64,000 bases of DNA from Escarpia spicata (taxonomy: Eukaryota; Annelida; Polychaeta; Sabellida; Siboglinidae). Numbering within the stretch: position 1 is the first letter of the stretch; each line of letters starts with the position of its first letter. The stretch is from contig OZ023205.1 in NCBI GenBank assembly GCA_963995525.1, positions 52,446,214 to 52,510,213 on the forward strand. Reading direction: 5' to 3'. The notes below the pieces were generated by a model. It was not told the origin of the DNA. It saw only the letters and a program-made list of their open reading frames with translations, and ran no database searches. Below, piece after piece: positions 1-12,069 of this stretch. The translations under genes were made by a program, and so were the position numbers.

Positions 1-480
1 ATGCCTGCAGAGATCCTCAAGAAAGTTATTCTAAATTCCTTAATGAAATTTTACTTGTTTATAATAATTCATTTCCACTAATTAAAAAACTATCAGGGCA
101 AGAAAACACAAACCTTGGATTAATATGGGACTTAGACATTCCATTAGAACTAAACTCAAATTGTACAAATATTACCTAAAAACCGACTGTTTACAATGAA
201 ATTAACTATAAAAGATATATAAATAAATTAAATTACCTTATTGCCATAGCAGAAAGAGAACATCACCGACACGGGCTTCATAAGCAAAAGGGCAACTTGC
301 AAGAAACATGGAGAATTTTAAAGAGTATTAGTCCATTTCAGTTTCTTACAATTAAGTTGAGAAAAGCTGTTGGTATAAACTTTGTCAGAGCTCGCACAGT
401 AAGTTATAACATTCATCCTAGAAAACACAACTGTATTGAACGTAGGTTCAAATCACTAAGTGCCAAATTTCAAGACTGAT
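1..480 (+). mobile_element. Decayed LINE fragment (linker between endonuclease and RT)
   Basis: Translated on the plus strand with several stops and frame changes, this stretch gives text typical of the segment between the endonuclease and reverse transcriptase of non-LTR retrotransposons. It includes YKRYINKLNYLIAIAE followed by a QETWRILKSI-like piece near 297-335. The start is cut by the window edge. No catalytic motif is present, so it is a dead relic. The wording resembles the better preserved pieces at 34250-36010 and 43590-44843, so I infer the same family. Beyond about 350 the similarity fades. Confidence 0.5.
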
Positions 481-1634
481 CATTTTGTCGTAAAACCCGG
501 ATCGTTTTTTTTATGCAGACATGTTAAGAATATCTATTCCGAAACGTTGACTATCCAAATGCATATGCTTGGGTTCAAACGCGATGTTCTGTTAAATAAA
601 TATCGACGTATTTTCATCATCAGAAGAGTATTTATGTAGAAAACACTGTAGAGTGTTTTGAAGGGGGAGACTATTATGAATGCCCTGCACCGGCACACGG
701 ATGAAGCTCTCACAAGGGCTGCTTGTACAGCTGAAAGATAATCTGAAAAAGTATTTGTAAATCATTACAATGGGACTGATTCCACTGGTCTTATCGATTG
801 AGAGTTCGACGATCATCCCTGACATCAACAATCCTGATATTAGTATTCGTCATCCTGGGATGTTCCATGTCATGAACGAATATAGACACGTTTACCAAAC
901 AATTAACTGTCCGATTAGCGAAGCCGATTGTGTCGGCAGAATTGGGGCGGGTCACGACTTAAGGCAGAAGCAGTGGCCAATCACCGAACGTCTACAGGTT
1001 GTGAAGGCTCAAAATGAGATTGGCGCGAGTCGAGAGCTGGGTCGCAATGACTAGATTTATTGCTCAAATAATTGACATGCGCACTGTGCCTTGCGCACTG
1101 TCGCCGGACCAGTAGAGGCACAAATCGTTCGTGTAAACCGACCTGTAAGGGTAAACTAGAAGAGTATTACCGCGAGTACAAATCAACTGGCCATATGATC
1201 TCTCGGTTTATTGTGATGGCACTTTTACACCGATTAATACGCTGCATTCCCGTGGCTTTAAATACGCCTGAAAGGGAGTTACATGACATGTCGCTTCGCT
1301 GCAGCAAGAGGCGGTCAGGTTTAGTGGTCCGCCTCAGAATGTCTGGCTCGAATAGCTATACTTATATCACATCGTCTACGGCTACGTTGTTGCAGGTGGC
1401 TCCAATACAGCCTGTATTACCGCATCGAATATTACAATAAGACTCTGTGAAATATCAGATACATTTAATAATTGATGATAGGTATTGCTGTGCGCTATCT
1501 AGTAAATAGGAATACCTTTGCAAACGACACTTAAGTCGGAATGTTGACAGGTTGAAAATGGTTGAAAAACAATTAAATAAATATGCGCTAGAGAGAATAC
1601 GGCTTTGGCGAACTTTCACTGAAATAGCACAATT
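481..1634. other. Unassigned sequence, moderately CpG-rich at 900-1400
   Basis: Short reading frames exist at 770-1054 and 1072-1440 on the plus strand. Neither shows a recognisable domain, a splice-site frame or a repeated pattern. 900-1400 is richer in CpG than its AT-rich surroundings. It could be an old transposon interior or unannotated exon sequence; I cannot tell which. Confidence 0.3.
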
Positions 1635-1635
1635 C

Positions 1636-1729
1636 TGTGTGTGTGTGTGTGTGTGCGTGTGCGTGTGCGTGTGCGTGTGCGTGTGCGTGTGCGTGTGCGT
1701 GTGCGTGTGCGTGTGCGTGTGCTTGTGCG
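1636..1729. repeat. GT / GTGTGC microsatellite
   Basis: A short (GT)n run passes into a 6-bp GTGTGC-type repeat. The alternating purine-pyrimidine tract produces spurious Cys/Val and His/Thr/Ala frames on both strands. Confidence 0.95.
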
Positions 1730-2684
1730 TATGTTCGAGAGTGTGCGTGCGTTCGTAATATGCAAAAATACAAACAAAAGGTTTATTTTGGAAATGTTCC
1801 AAGTCCCAGAAGGCAATGCGCAGCTGGCATATAATGACACATCCCCTAAAAGGCTCATATCGTGCATTAACAATAACGATTTCCAATGAAATGGCGATTT
1901 AACATGTTCCAGTATAGATTGTTACACTTGTAATGTAGTGGTTTGGGGCTGAGCTAAAAAAGCTAACCATTTACATACTTTGTTACGCTAAAACAGGTGA
2001 AGACACGTTTTTGCAATGCTACCTAAATAAATTGATTTAACTCGGAGCGAGTTTGTTGATAGCTTTAAGTAGACTCGGTGTGCCTTTTTATGACGAAACC
2101 AACAAGATGTATATTACGTTTATTCCTAATTGCTATGGAGAATATGTACTCATTGCATAAAGTATATACGATAGCAGAACGGCTTTGCGACTTTCCGTTA
2201 TCACTTTGACTACATTTGATAACAGTAGTAAGGTAACATCATACATATCGTTTTATAAATGCTAACTACTAAATATTGCATGAATGTTTTAGTAAGCCTA
2301 TTAAGAAACACTAACCGTTTGTACTCTTCATTTCGTATTAATTAATTGTTTCAATAAATTTACAAATATTTTGCAATTTTTTTTCATCATTGATATAACG
2401 TTCTTAATGACAACGTAAATAAGCTGAACGTATGTGGATCGCCAGATTGCGTTTAATAAGCCCGAAACACTATTCGCAATTTGAATGTTGCATTCCCACA
2501 CGAAACGTCACAATTTTATAGAAAACATCCAAATAATAAACACCCGCCACTGAGAGTATAGCAGAGGCAGGTGAAGATAAATGCAAGTGGGACGAGGTAC
2601 CAATTATTCAGCGAGCTGTTTATTCATATTATTAACCTTGACTGACAACAAGAATCCGAATAACGGAATAGACTAGGTCGCTTA
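1730..2684. other. AT-rich unassigned sequence
   Basis: I find no frame with a recognisable product, no tRNA-like box and no tandem repeat between the GT repeat and the palindromic MITE. Confidence 0.4.
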
Positions 2685-3053
2685 AAGGCCGGGACATACT
2701 AGCACGTTTCTTCCTCCCCGACCCCGACTCGACCAGACCAGACCAGACCAAAGCAGATTCCCTCCGACTGCAGTGAATCCACTACACCGATTGACACGGA
2801 CTGCGCTGTTTTCGGCGGCGTGACGTCATAAGCACGTAAACTTGAAAACTTTCGACTTCGTCGGGGCTAGACGGTGTCATTCTGACGTATTCGAAAGATG
2901 CCAAGTTTACGTGATTATGACGTAAAGCCGGTTTCGAACTTAGCGCAATCGGTGTCAGTCGGTGTAGCGTATACACTGCAGTCGGGGTGAGTCTGGTGTG
3001 GTTTCGTCGAGTCGGGTCGGGTCGGGAGAAAAGTACCAGTGTGTCCCGGCCTT
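2685..3053. mobile_element. Palindromic MITE with long terminal inverted repeats
   Basis: The two halves are reverse complements over roughly 180 bp each. Both ends read AAGGCCGGGACA inward. After them come matching blocks CGACCCGACTCGAC, CGACTGCAGTG and CACGTAAACTTG, in the same order in both arms. The element is flanked on each side by TA (2683-2684 and 3054-3055), which fits a TA target duplication. It has no coding capacity, so it must have been moved by an enzyme encoded elsewhere. The TA duplication suggests a Tc1/mariner-type or similar transposase, but that is inference. The folded form would be a hairpin of nearly the full length. Confidence 0.8.
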
Positions 3054-3055
3054 TA

Positions 3056-3555
3056 CTGCTCCATTTCGTATTTATAATTGCCGTTGGCGTAATTATCTAC
3101 TCCACACCAACCGCAGCGACGTTCTTCGTAACGCTGCATGAAACTCCGACACGTCAACACATTCTGCATTACAACAAACTATTGACAACATCTATAACAG
3201 CCAACGAATGACATAATTGCCCAGGACACATGCTGACGTTCGCAGTAAAACAACCTATTTTGGGAAGCACATCCTGTGACAACAATCTAAGGTCCATAAC
3301 ACGACCAGTATAACGAGAGACCAACAGGACAGCATTCTGAAATTACGACTTCTGTCAATTATAGATGACATTTTGCACAAACACGACACGAGTTGTTAGG
3401 GATGTCATTGACACCTCTTCCACCTTTCAAGACGAGTTTTATGCCGCACCTTTAAAAAAGAGCGCATACTTAAATCACTGCAGCACTATTTTTGCATACT
3501 GTATTATGCATCTGGCATAACGTATTGATTGTTTCATCATAATTTTCGAAGTTTA
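3056..3555. other. Unassigned sequence
   Basis: No supported coding region, repeat or RNA gene between the palindromic MITE and the SINE. Confidence 0.35.
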
Positions 3556-3860
3556 GTGCAGTGGCTCAGTGGCTAGAGCGTCGGATTCTCAATCGAGAGA
3601 ACCCGGGTTCGAATCCTGTGCTGCAGTGTTGAACCTTGGGCAAGTCCGAGTTCATTCAACTGTATGAATGAGTACCTGGCTATAGACAGTGGTGGATATT
3701 TGTGTACGAAGAGTCTTCGCGCATTTATTAGAGCGTGGCTGAATGCTTCCCAGAGAAGTCGAGATGGTGTTCGAGTAAACAGGTCTGCTAGAGAGTAAAG
3801 TATAAGGCCCTATGTGCAGTCATAATAAATAAGATACTGCGCTATATAAGAATTTTTTCA
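3556..3860 (+). mobile_element. tRNA-derived SINE with MIR/L2-like body and tail
   Basis: The head has a polymerase III A box (TGGCTCAGTGG at about 3562) and a perfect B box (GGTTCGAATCC at 3606-3616) spaced as in a tRNA. The body has the phrase CCTTGGGCAAGTCCGAGTT, also known from MIR-type SINEs. The end reads CGCTATATAAGAA (about 3839-3852), the kind of 3' end shared with L2/CR1-group LINEs, which may supply its mobility. The cloverleaf stems are imperfect and a long unrelated body follows, so it is not a functional tRNA gene. Related pieces are at 9500-9680, 21170-21283 and 59690-59825. Confidence 0.8.
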
Positions 3861-3869
3861 TCCATCTTA

Positions 3870-4670
3870 ATTTATGAAACAAATTTAATTAATGTTAACA
3901 TAATATAGTTTTTATTATTATTCAATCTAACTTGGTTTGTTTTTTGATGTTTATATTTTAAATAAAAGAATTAACTAGTTTTAGGTGATTGATGGTAATA
4001 TTTATCTTAAGAAACATACATTTATATTAACAGTAATAAGCTAATTTGCTTTAAATTACCGATGGTTTTTAAATTTATTATCTTTATTTGTTGATTATTT
4101 TATTTACATTTCTGTTACTCGTACAATTCGTTTTGTGTACAACGATGCAAGCATTTGAGTATATAGCACTATTTTATAATATAATAATAATTATTATTAT
4201 TATTAGTAGTAGTAGTATTAACAGCGACGTATTCTAGAGGAAAATACGCGTTCTAATGTGCAAGACTCTTCTTCTTGGTTTCCTTTTACTGCTGGTACTA
4301 AACGCGGTGAAATTCCAGACAATAATGGTTGGCATTTGCACAAGGGCAACGTATAGGTTATATCTAAATCAACTCGAGAGTTAATTTTCCACGAAATGCG
4401 TTTTACGATGGCCTAATCAAATTGTTACATCGGTGGCAATGCGGCTAGAACACGTACGTTTACGTCATTCGGAAAACAACCACCTCAATATAATCACGTG
4501 ACATTATTATAACATTAGTCATTTTTACTAACCTTTGATCCGGACCGCAAATGGTGTCATACAGGTAGAGCCGTGGTTACAACTTTAGGTGGATCAAACA
4601 CCAGATGGATTATGAAGCGCAATGTCTATATGTGGGTATATGATAGAACATTTACTATACCATATTTGTG
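3870..4670. other. AT-rich sequence with an ATT/AGT short repeat
   Basis: A short run of ATT and AGT triplets lies at about 4170-4220. The rest shows no gene or repeat I can support. Confidence 0.4.
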
Positions 4671-4674
4671 CGTG

Positions 4675-5470
4675 GGATATAATAATAATAATAAGATTCT
4701 ATATAATTCTATTGCGCCTACATTCTTAGAAACCGAGCTCAGAGGCGCATCAAGACAAAGGATTGGTCAATCTCAAAATCCATAAGCAGTATTCCAGTTG
4801 TCAACAGAGGGGTCAAGGCCCTAGGGAGCTATGGTGGATAAGCAAGGTTGTAAAGATAAGTTGTTAAATGGAATTTTGTAATATGTTCAACTGATCTAAC
4901 AATAAGAGGGAGCATATTCCAAAGAGTTGGTGCAGCAACAGAAAAACCAAAGTTCCAATGTTAGTGTTGACTCTAGGAACAAAAAGTAGGTCAGATCTAG
5001 ATGATCGAAGCTGGATAGGTTTTCTTACAGGAGTAAGCAGTGAATGCAATTAAGATGGTTGCTTACAGGAAAGTGCCTGGTATGTAATGGTGCACGTCTT
5101 AAATAGTATATGATATCGTACAGGAAGTTAATGCAAAGACTTCAAAAGTGGGACAGAGCGAGACAAACGAGATCTTGTAACTACCCCTGCCAGACAATTT
5201 TGGACACGTTGAAGTTTTGTAATAGCCTTGCTTGCGACATTATAAAAGAGGGAATTGCAATAGTCAAGTCTGCTGCTAACAAAGCGCTGTTGCAATAGGT
5301 TTATCAACTTTTTTTTACAAATACCGGCGAATACGGCGAAGATCACGAATATGATAAAAACAGCAGCAAATGTTTGAGATATGTGTTGTCGGAAATTGAA
5401 GTTACTATCAAAGATCAATCCTAGATTCCGCACCGAGGTCGCTGGCGTGATATGCTGATTCAAAATACGC
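4675..5470 (-). mobile_element. 5'-truncated L2/CR1-group LINE, 3' end
   Basis: Read on the minus strand, 5463-5128 encodes the C-terminal part of a non-LTR reverse transcriptase. It has the typical SVRNLGLIFDSNF, SRLDYCNSLFYNV and ITKLQRVQNCLAG signatures. A second piece at 5049-4864 continues with PVRKPIQLRSSRSDLLFVPR, in a shifted frame. The 3' end at about 4675-4770 has an L2-like GCGCCTnTGAGCTC segment and ends in an ATT repeat, as LINE tails do. The endonuclease and the catalytic YADD region are missing. This is a dead 5'-truncated insertion. Confidence 0.8.
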
Positions 5471-6365
5471 TTATGGAAAAATCATCACGTTTACTACGCT
5501 GCATTGGAATACCAATAATGATCAATTCGATCCAAGTTATGTCTTTGTATATGTCTTTGTATATGTCTATGGGTGACGTCAGTCGTTGATTATATTTTTA
5601 TCGCAAAATAAGGCAACTCGGCTGATGCCAAACGCTGGACGATGCGATTACAGAACTACAGTGCTTTCATATGAATTAGAACAATAATTCACTTGTTTGA
5701 AAGCTCATTGATACGAAACACTGTCTGTAGCACACATAAACCAAGTGTGTTTTCTAGAACCTAAGTAGTTAATAAACTTATTAACTATTACCCTATGTGG
5801 GGTTAATAGAAAGACTACGTCTTTGATTATTTAATAGAAAAACTTCTCCTTCAGCATAACTCATAATAGCATGTCACCATAATCAAATCACAAATCATTT
5901 TATGATATATGTTCTACTATTTTTGATAGTAACAATTTATTAAATCACGGGAGTAACACAAACACTATATACTATAGACAACGGAATAACACAGCCGTGT
6001 AAGTGTTTAATATATACTACTATGCCTATCCGAAGAGTGTAGTTATTTAAACAGCTCTTTAACATTACATAATGCAAACTTTAACACGTTTATTAAATCC
6101 CGTTATTTATGATCCATGTTCGTTTCCAGCAGTTACTTTGAGGTGTGTCGCGCCAAATCGAGGGACAGTGCTAGAATATTCTCGTTTCGTGAATTGACTA
6201 TGTTGTGTTTTTTGCGAGTGACAATTAAATTGCGAAAAACGCTACGGGCCTACTAAATGCAACTTGGCTGGCAAAACCACTTCAACATATGTATTGTAAT
6301 ATATACATAAATGTTTAAGTACCGACACAGAAAAATACAGACACTCGTTTTTTTACGAACCTTGA
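5471..6365. other. AT-rich unassigned sequence
   Basis: Only a minor duplication of a GTATATGTCT-type phrase near 5530-5570 is visible. No gene, RNA or longer repeat could be supported. Confidence 0.4.
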
Positions 6366-6615
6366 TTACTTGGAAGTTACTGAACGTCCGCGTTGGTTGA
6401 GGTTATAACGAGCGATATCGACGCGTGGGATGAGGCGATACCGCTGCATGCAACCAGATCGTAGCGAGATCGTCCCGTGTAAACTACATATCGCTGTTAC
6501 GCTTCGCGGCGACGTTGCTTGAAATAGAACTGGTGTTATTTCGATTCGACTTTGCGGGCGAAGTGAAGCGGCCTGGAACTTTTCTAATAACGCAGACATC
6601 GTCTCGTGTAAACCC
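6366..6615. repeat. GC-rich block resembling an interspersed repeat
   Basis: This block is clearly richer in CpG than its neighbours. It contains two direct phrases, CGTCCCGTGTAAACT (about 6470) and CGTCTCGTGTAAACC (about 6600). Sharp composition edges and repeated termini suggest a small DNA transposon, but I could not define matching inverted ends. The minus-strand 77-residue frame inside it has no recognisable domain and is not called as a gene. Confidence 0.35.
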
Positions 6616-7529
6616 CGTTTAAGGACATATGTTAATGGATAACTAACCGAACCCGATGTCCATGGTTACAGAGTAACTGAAAAATCAAACACTGGGGCAT
6701 CTTTGTGGTATGCTAACAATTCCAGCTCTCACAGTTTGGCCACGCCACCCTTCATAACATCATCTCAAAACGTGTTAAAACCTCTCCCAAAACAACACTA
6801 ACTGCACCCTTCCTTGGTGTTCACAAAGACGTTCAAATGTATCCCCTGAGACTCCCAATTGCATCCCTGGAGGATCCCGAAACCCTCCAGTTGCACCTCT
6901 TTAATGCTCCGAAAAGCCTGCAACTGCACTTTTTTTATTGTGGATATGACATCCATATGATTGCTCCAGTCAATGGACAAGTCAATGAAAGAGCGATTGA
7001 TGCGTGAACAAATGTGAACACAATTTGGGCCCATAAAGAAGGTTAACATTTTTCAGAGAAATCTGACAGATAAGGTACTATGGGGTTTACATTATGTTTC
7101 ATACACTCCGTCGTCTTTTTATTCTCCGAAACACCTATGTATGTGTACGAAATACAACATACTGAAGAGCTGCGTATCGTCGCGATTGGGAGCCGTTGGA
7201 CCGCAGGATCATAAGCATAAGCTCTCCGTAGAGCAACAATGGGGCATTAGCGATTATTAATAATGTATCGACAGTGAGTGTATTAATAACAATAGTACTC
7301 CTAGCTGTATACATAAGTCATAGTGAAATGGACGAACAGGTGTAGGGCAGATGTCAAGATGCCATGCGATGTAAACGTTGTCTCTGGTCAAAAATATCAC
7401 TTGTCAGCTACGTGTCAGGGCATTACAAGTGTACATCTTACAGATTAATAAACGTAGCCTAGATTAGGTCTCTAATTACCTTGCCAATCTGGAACAAACC
7501 TTAATTTACAAGCACATATATGCGAGTCG
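6616..7529. other. Unassigned sequence
   Basis: The minus-strand frame at 7049-6798 contains loosely repeated text (KKVQLQAFRSIKEVQLEGFG). It comes from a short imperfect duplication around 6860-6940 and has no recognisable family. Confidence 0.3.
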
Positions 7530-7636
7530 TGTGCTTGTGTGTTCATGCATATGTGTGTGTGTGTGAGCGCGCGCGCGCGCGAGTGCATATGCATGTGCGT
7601 GTGTGTGTGCGTGTGCGTGTGCGCGCGTGTGTGTGA
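7530..7636. repeat. Imperfect GT/GC alternating tract
   Basis: Alternating GT with an inner (GC)n run around 7567-7581. It is a purine-pyrimidine alternation of the kind that can adopt Z-DNA. Confidence 0.9.
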
Positions 7637-7702
7637 TCACATACACACATCTCATACATACATTATTTCCCTTCTATCCCATCTCTCCGGCTTCACCTAT
7701 CC

Positions 7703-7854
7703 TTCCCTCCCTCCCTCCCTCCCTCCCTCCCTCCCTCCCTCCCTCCCTCCCTCCCTCCCTCCCTCCCTCCCTCCCTCCCTCCCTCCCTCCCTCCCTCCCT
7801 CCCTCCCTCCCTCCCTCCCTCCCTCCCTCCCTCCCTCCCTCCCTCCCTCCCTCC
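7703..7854. repeat. (CCCT)n tetranucleotide microsatellite
   Basis: About 38 uninterrupted CCCT units. The complementary strand is a pure (AGGG)n run, so the tract is a polypurine/polypyrimidine block with regular GGG triplets on the minus strand. Pro/Ser/Leu and Gly/Arg/Glu frames across it are artefacts. Confidence 0.97.
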
Positions 7855-8189
7855 GGCTATAAACCATCACTGTCGGTGGTAACAAATAATATTCGCAACA
7901 CTTACGACACATGGCGCACTGACATCCATGGCAGGGTTATTGTTCAAGGGATTTTCTACATGTTACTCCCTTTTTATATTGTGTTGGCGTAAACGTACTC
8001 TTGTAATGAGTAAATCAGCCACACCAGGGTACGTCTACGTCTGGCAGGGCATGTGGTGCGCCAAGATGAACTTGCTAACCGAGGTCTCCTTTGTAGATCC
8101 TTGGGCCCTCGGAGAAGGGATCACCCAAATAAAACCCCGGGAGACATCTTGAAAATAGACACTGGTCTCAGTGGGACTTGTCTGGCTGC

Positions 8190-8740
8190 CACAATGTCAG
8201 ACTGAAGTAAGTAAAGAGTAATTGTACTCTTACAAAGGAGTATTTCGATGAAGTTTCCATTCTATTGTATAGGAGTAAGCATACGTTTAATCATAACAAC
8301 GTGAAGTTAGCAATAGCAGAGTAATTACACTCATACGAAGGCAGTATTTGTTTGTAATCCCTTTTGATCTTCAATCAAGGTAAACTTACTCTTGTAACAT
8401 AGTAACGTTAGCTATGACAGAATAATAATTTTCCTGCAAAGTACTTTGATATAACTATATGTTCACTTGTTTAAGAGTACGTAGGCTTACTCTTAATTGT
8501 AACAAATAATGTTGGTCACTCAGAATAAGTATTCTCTTACAAAGGAGTTTGTTCTATGCAAACGTACTCTAGTAACATAGTGACATTAATCATTACAGTG
8601 CAAATATACTCATACATAATATACTCATACATACATATAACTCACGTTTCGTTTGTGTCACATTAAGTAAGCTTACTTTTAATTCTAACATAGTAAAGTC
8701 AGCCACAGCAGAGTAATCATTCTATCACATAGCAGCTAAT
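8190..8740. repeat. Degenerate tandem repeat, ~105-bp period
   Basis: A unit containing CTTACTCTTGTAACATAGTA, then an AGCCACAGCAGAGTAAT-like phrase, then CTCTTACAAAGGAGT recurs. Unit starts are near 8278, 8381, 8487, 8560 and 8669, with a partial unit near 8209. Spacing is 103-107 bp except for one shortened unit of about 75 bp. An isolated half-unit lies at about 7990-8030. The copies are well diverged, so this is an old array. Confidence 0.75.
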
Positions 8741-9499
8741 TGTGTATAGCTCTAATTTATTATTGGGGTGATAACGTCACAGTCGTGTTTCAGGTATTAT
8801 TACCACACGTTTGTGCTGCCAAATAGTGTGATGTTTACTGACGACAATGGTATATTCACGAAGGCACGGCCGATGTCGCTCATGTTTGACGTACTGCTGT
8901 TTCTAACCGCAGGATCACCATAAAAGCCAGCAAAGCTGCGCACGTTTCAAATGACTGTAATCACGTCCAATCATTGTCATGTTAGTAGTATATCTGCGAG
9001 ATTTTAACCCGTCATTTCGGCATTCGGTGACGTCATCTCGGCTCTTGCATTGCTTTCACAGGTGCCGTGGTCATAACTATAATCGCAAGGTTGTGCATTT
9101 ATGTACGGCATCGTTTCACTTCTGAGAGGCTGTGACGTTGTTTGTACACACTGACCCGTATATTAACGTATATGTCGCGTTAGCGTTGTGTTTATAGCAC
9201 CGGACCGGATTCAAATTGATCCTCTTGCAATGTCACCAGTTTCCTACATTAACGAAACGGATCGCTCTCATGATATGATGTTACGCAAGATTTGCTTCCT
9301 GTAAACATTATCACACGTTTGCCGAAATTGAATTGAACGGTAACAGTTTGTATGAGTTCCTTCACACGGTAGAAACCCCCTTAAATCCAATATTCCGGAA
9401 TGTGTGCGTTACCAATGCAAGCCATGCGTGTTTTGCCAGCTATTTTAATAATTTTTTGTTGTATTTTTAAATATTAATTTAATACAAAAGGGTGTTACT
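8741..9499. other. Unassigned sequence
   Basis: No reading frame, RNA gene or repeat could be supported in this stretch. Confidence 0.35.
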
Positions 9500-9680
9500 G
9501 GTAGAACAAGCAGGAGAGTGTTGTCAATGTGAATGGGATATTGATATGTATATGTGTTCGTGAAAGAAGTTGTCCAAGATTAGATACGACAGCAAGAGGA
9601 ATCGCACCCCGACCTTCTTTACTGAAAATCCGGCGGTCTGCCCACGGCAAATATATAGGCCCCACTAACCGAGATCAATG
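9500..9680 (-). mobile_element. Probable degraded tRNA-derived SINE
   Basis: On the minus strand a tRNA-like head is visible: GACCGCCGGATTTTCAG, then GGTGCGATTCC, a one-base variant of the polymerase III B box (near 9605). A TCTTGGACAACTTC phrase follows, in the position of the SINE body phrase at 3635-3650. It is more diverged than the copy at 3556-3860, so assignment to the same family is tentative. Confidence 0.35.
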
Positions 9681-9949
9681 TCAGTGTCCCACCAGTGCCA
9701 ATATTCCCCCAAATTGGGTTCTAGGACGCCCCGTTGTGCCGCAGGTGGTGGGAGAAGGACTGGTATGACAGGACTCGCCTAGACGCGATTTGGCAGAACA
9801 GCCGGACATTAGTACGAATTAATAATTCATCGCCTGATAATGGATGCTTACTCATCAAAGTTTTTGCTAAAGAGGTTATCTTCACTAGTGACTGTCATCG
9901 CTCTCCGTTAGGTCTGTAGTAAATCTAAGGTCGGAAGAACTAGCCATGT

Positions 9950-10650
9950 GTCACGTATACGTGACATATTCTGAACGGGATCGAGCGAACTGTGGTTGTT
10001 TCACCTGATACACGTGTCACTAAAGTGCAGGTGCCGTTATACGTGGCAACACTCTTAACGGTAGCGAGCGAGCTGTGGTTGTTTCACCTGATACACGTAT
10101 CACTAAAGTGCAAGTGCCGTTATACGTGACAACACTCTTAACGGTAGCGAGCGAGCTGTGGTTGTTTCACCTGATACACGTGTCACTAAAGTGCAGGTGC
10201 CGTTATACGTGACAACACTCTTAACGGTAGCGAACGAGCTGTGGTTGTTTCAAATGACACACGTATCACTAAAGTGCAGGTGCTGTTATACGTGACAACA
10301 CTCTTAACGGTAGCGAGCGAGCTGTAGTTCTTTAACCCGACAAACATGTTATTACAGTGGCTGGTCCGTTATACGTGACAATATTCTTAACGGTAACGAG
10401 CGAGCTGTAGTTCTTTACCCGACAAACGTGTCATTACAGTGACTGGTCCGTTATACATGACAACATTCTTAACGGTAACGAGCGAGATGTAATTCTTTAC
10501 CCGACAAACGTGTCATTACAGTGGGCGGTCCGTTATACGTGACAACATTCTTAACGGTAACGAGCGAGCTGTAGTTCTTTACCCGACAAACGTGTCATTA
10601 CAGTGGGCGGTCCGTTATACGTGACAACTTTCTAAACGGTACAGCGAACG
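9950..10650. repeat. Tandem satellite, ~82-bp period, two subfamilies
   Basis: Eight to nine units. The landmark GCGAGCGAGCTG (or a close variant) recurs near 9983, 10064, 10146, 10228, 10312, 10397, 10477, 10558 and 10642, a spacing of 80-85 bp. The first half of the array carries GTGGTTGTTTCACCTGATAC. The second half carries GTAGTTCTTTACCCGACAAA. So the array has two blocks that were each made uniform. Most units hold an ACACGTGTCA- or ACGTATCA-like site and a TATACGTGACA site. Confidence 0.92.
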
Positions 10651-11879
10651 AGCTGACGCAGTTTTATATGTGATACACTGCAAGGTGTTTAGGTACACGT
10701 TTTCTAATAAAAGTGTAATGATATGGGTGTGACATCCCTGAGTTTGTTTGGCCGTCGATCCCTCACTGTTGATGTTGCATCTGAACAGCACACTTTTTGT
10801 TACGGGCTTTCATTTAATGCATACAACAACACTACGTTTAGTGCTGGTTTGAATGATGCATGCGTGTACAGTTTGTTCTCTCTGTCTAGTTGTCAAGTCA
10901 ACGTCATCCTCAATAACCGTGTTGCCTGCATGAAGAAACAGTGTCGTGTAATTATTCTGATGAAATACTGCGAGGTTTGCAACATAGTACAACTAGTTAT
11001 GATGATTGTTATATTGTTCTAAAGAAAAACAAATAGCTCTTAAGTTTGGATGTCGTCCCGCAATAATTGTGTAATTAAATTGACTTACATGGAACAATTA
11101 TAATATGGTGAAGTTTCAATTCGATCTGACCGTCGGAATTTTGATGATCGATTATCCTTAATTGTGAATATGTTCATTGTAAATGCATTTTGTTAAATCA
11201 CATATTTCCTCAACGTACTACCATCGACGATACGGACTAATCGATATTAAACAAATAGTCGTATAACCCAATATCGAACAATGCAACGCGTTGATATGAA
11301 GAACTAATTGGACATGAGTAGGTATCATCGGAGGAGTTCGTGACATGTTTCCGGACGCGCAAGCTTGTAATAAAGCTAATCTTCGCATATTATAATTGTG
11401 TCTACTTAAACAGATTTACGCATTTGAGATTACATTTCTTATGCGCGTTTAAACTTGATATCCTTAATTTAGAAACTACCTTGTCTCATTACACCTACAC
11501 GAATCTCATCGGACGCGGATGAATCGATCAAATATATATTCCTTCCCGGAAATCAGTATGAAGAACTGCATCGCAAAGTTTCATTACGTCGTGATTTTAT
11601 GCGTGCAGACCATGTATACATTCGACGCAACACTGCATTCTGTGTAGTCCAATTTACTGCTGTCTTCTAAACCCGGTACAACCAATTCCATGACCGTCGT
11701 TACATACAAACAGGTTTTCTCACAAGAACGAAATAGCCATTACTGTTTTGACTAGAGTAGTATAAGTGGTATGATCATAATACATATGGTGTCGTTGTAC
11801 TGTTGGAAAGATGTCCTGATTTTGATATGTTGTTATAACGGGTTGTATTGCGATATATAAATTAGTTTCAATTATAAAA
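10651..11879. other. Unassigned sequence
   Basis: A plus-strand frame at 10723-11022 (99 residues, Cys- and Val-rich) has no recognisable domain. No repeat or RNA gene is supported. Confidence 0.35.
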
Positions 11880-11880
11880 A

Positions 11881-12069
<189 letters not shown>

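Noticed and set aside
3556..3625. Functional tRNA gene
   Set aside because: The A and B boxes are good but the acceptor and anticodon stems pair poorly and a long SINE body and L2-like tail follow.
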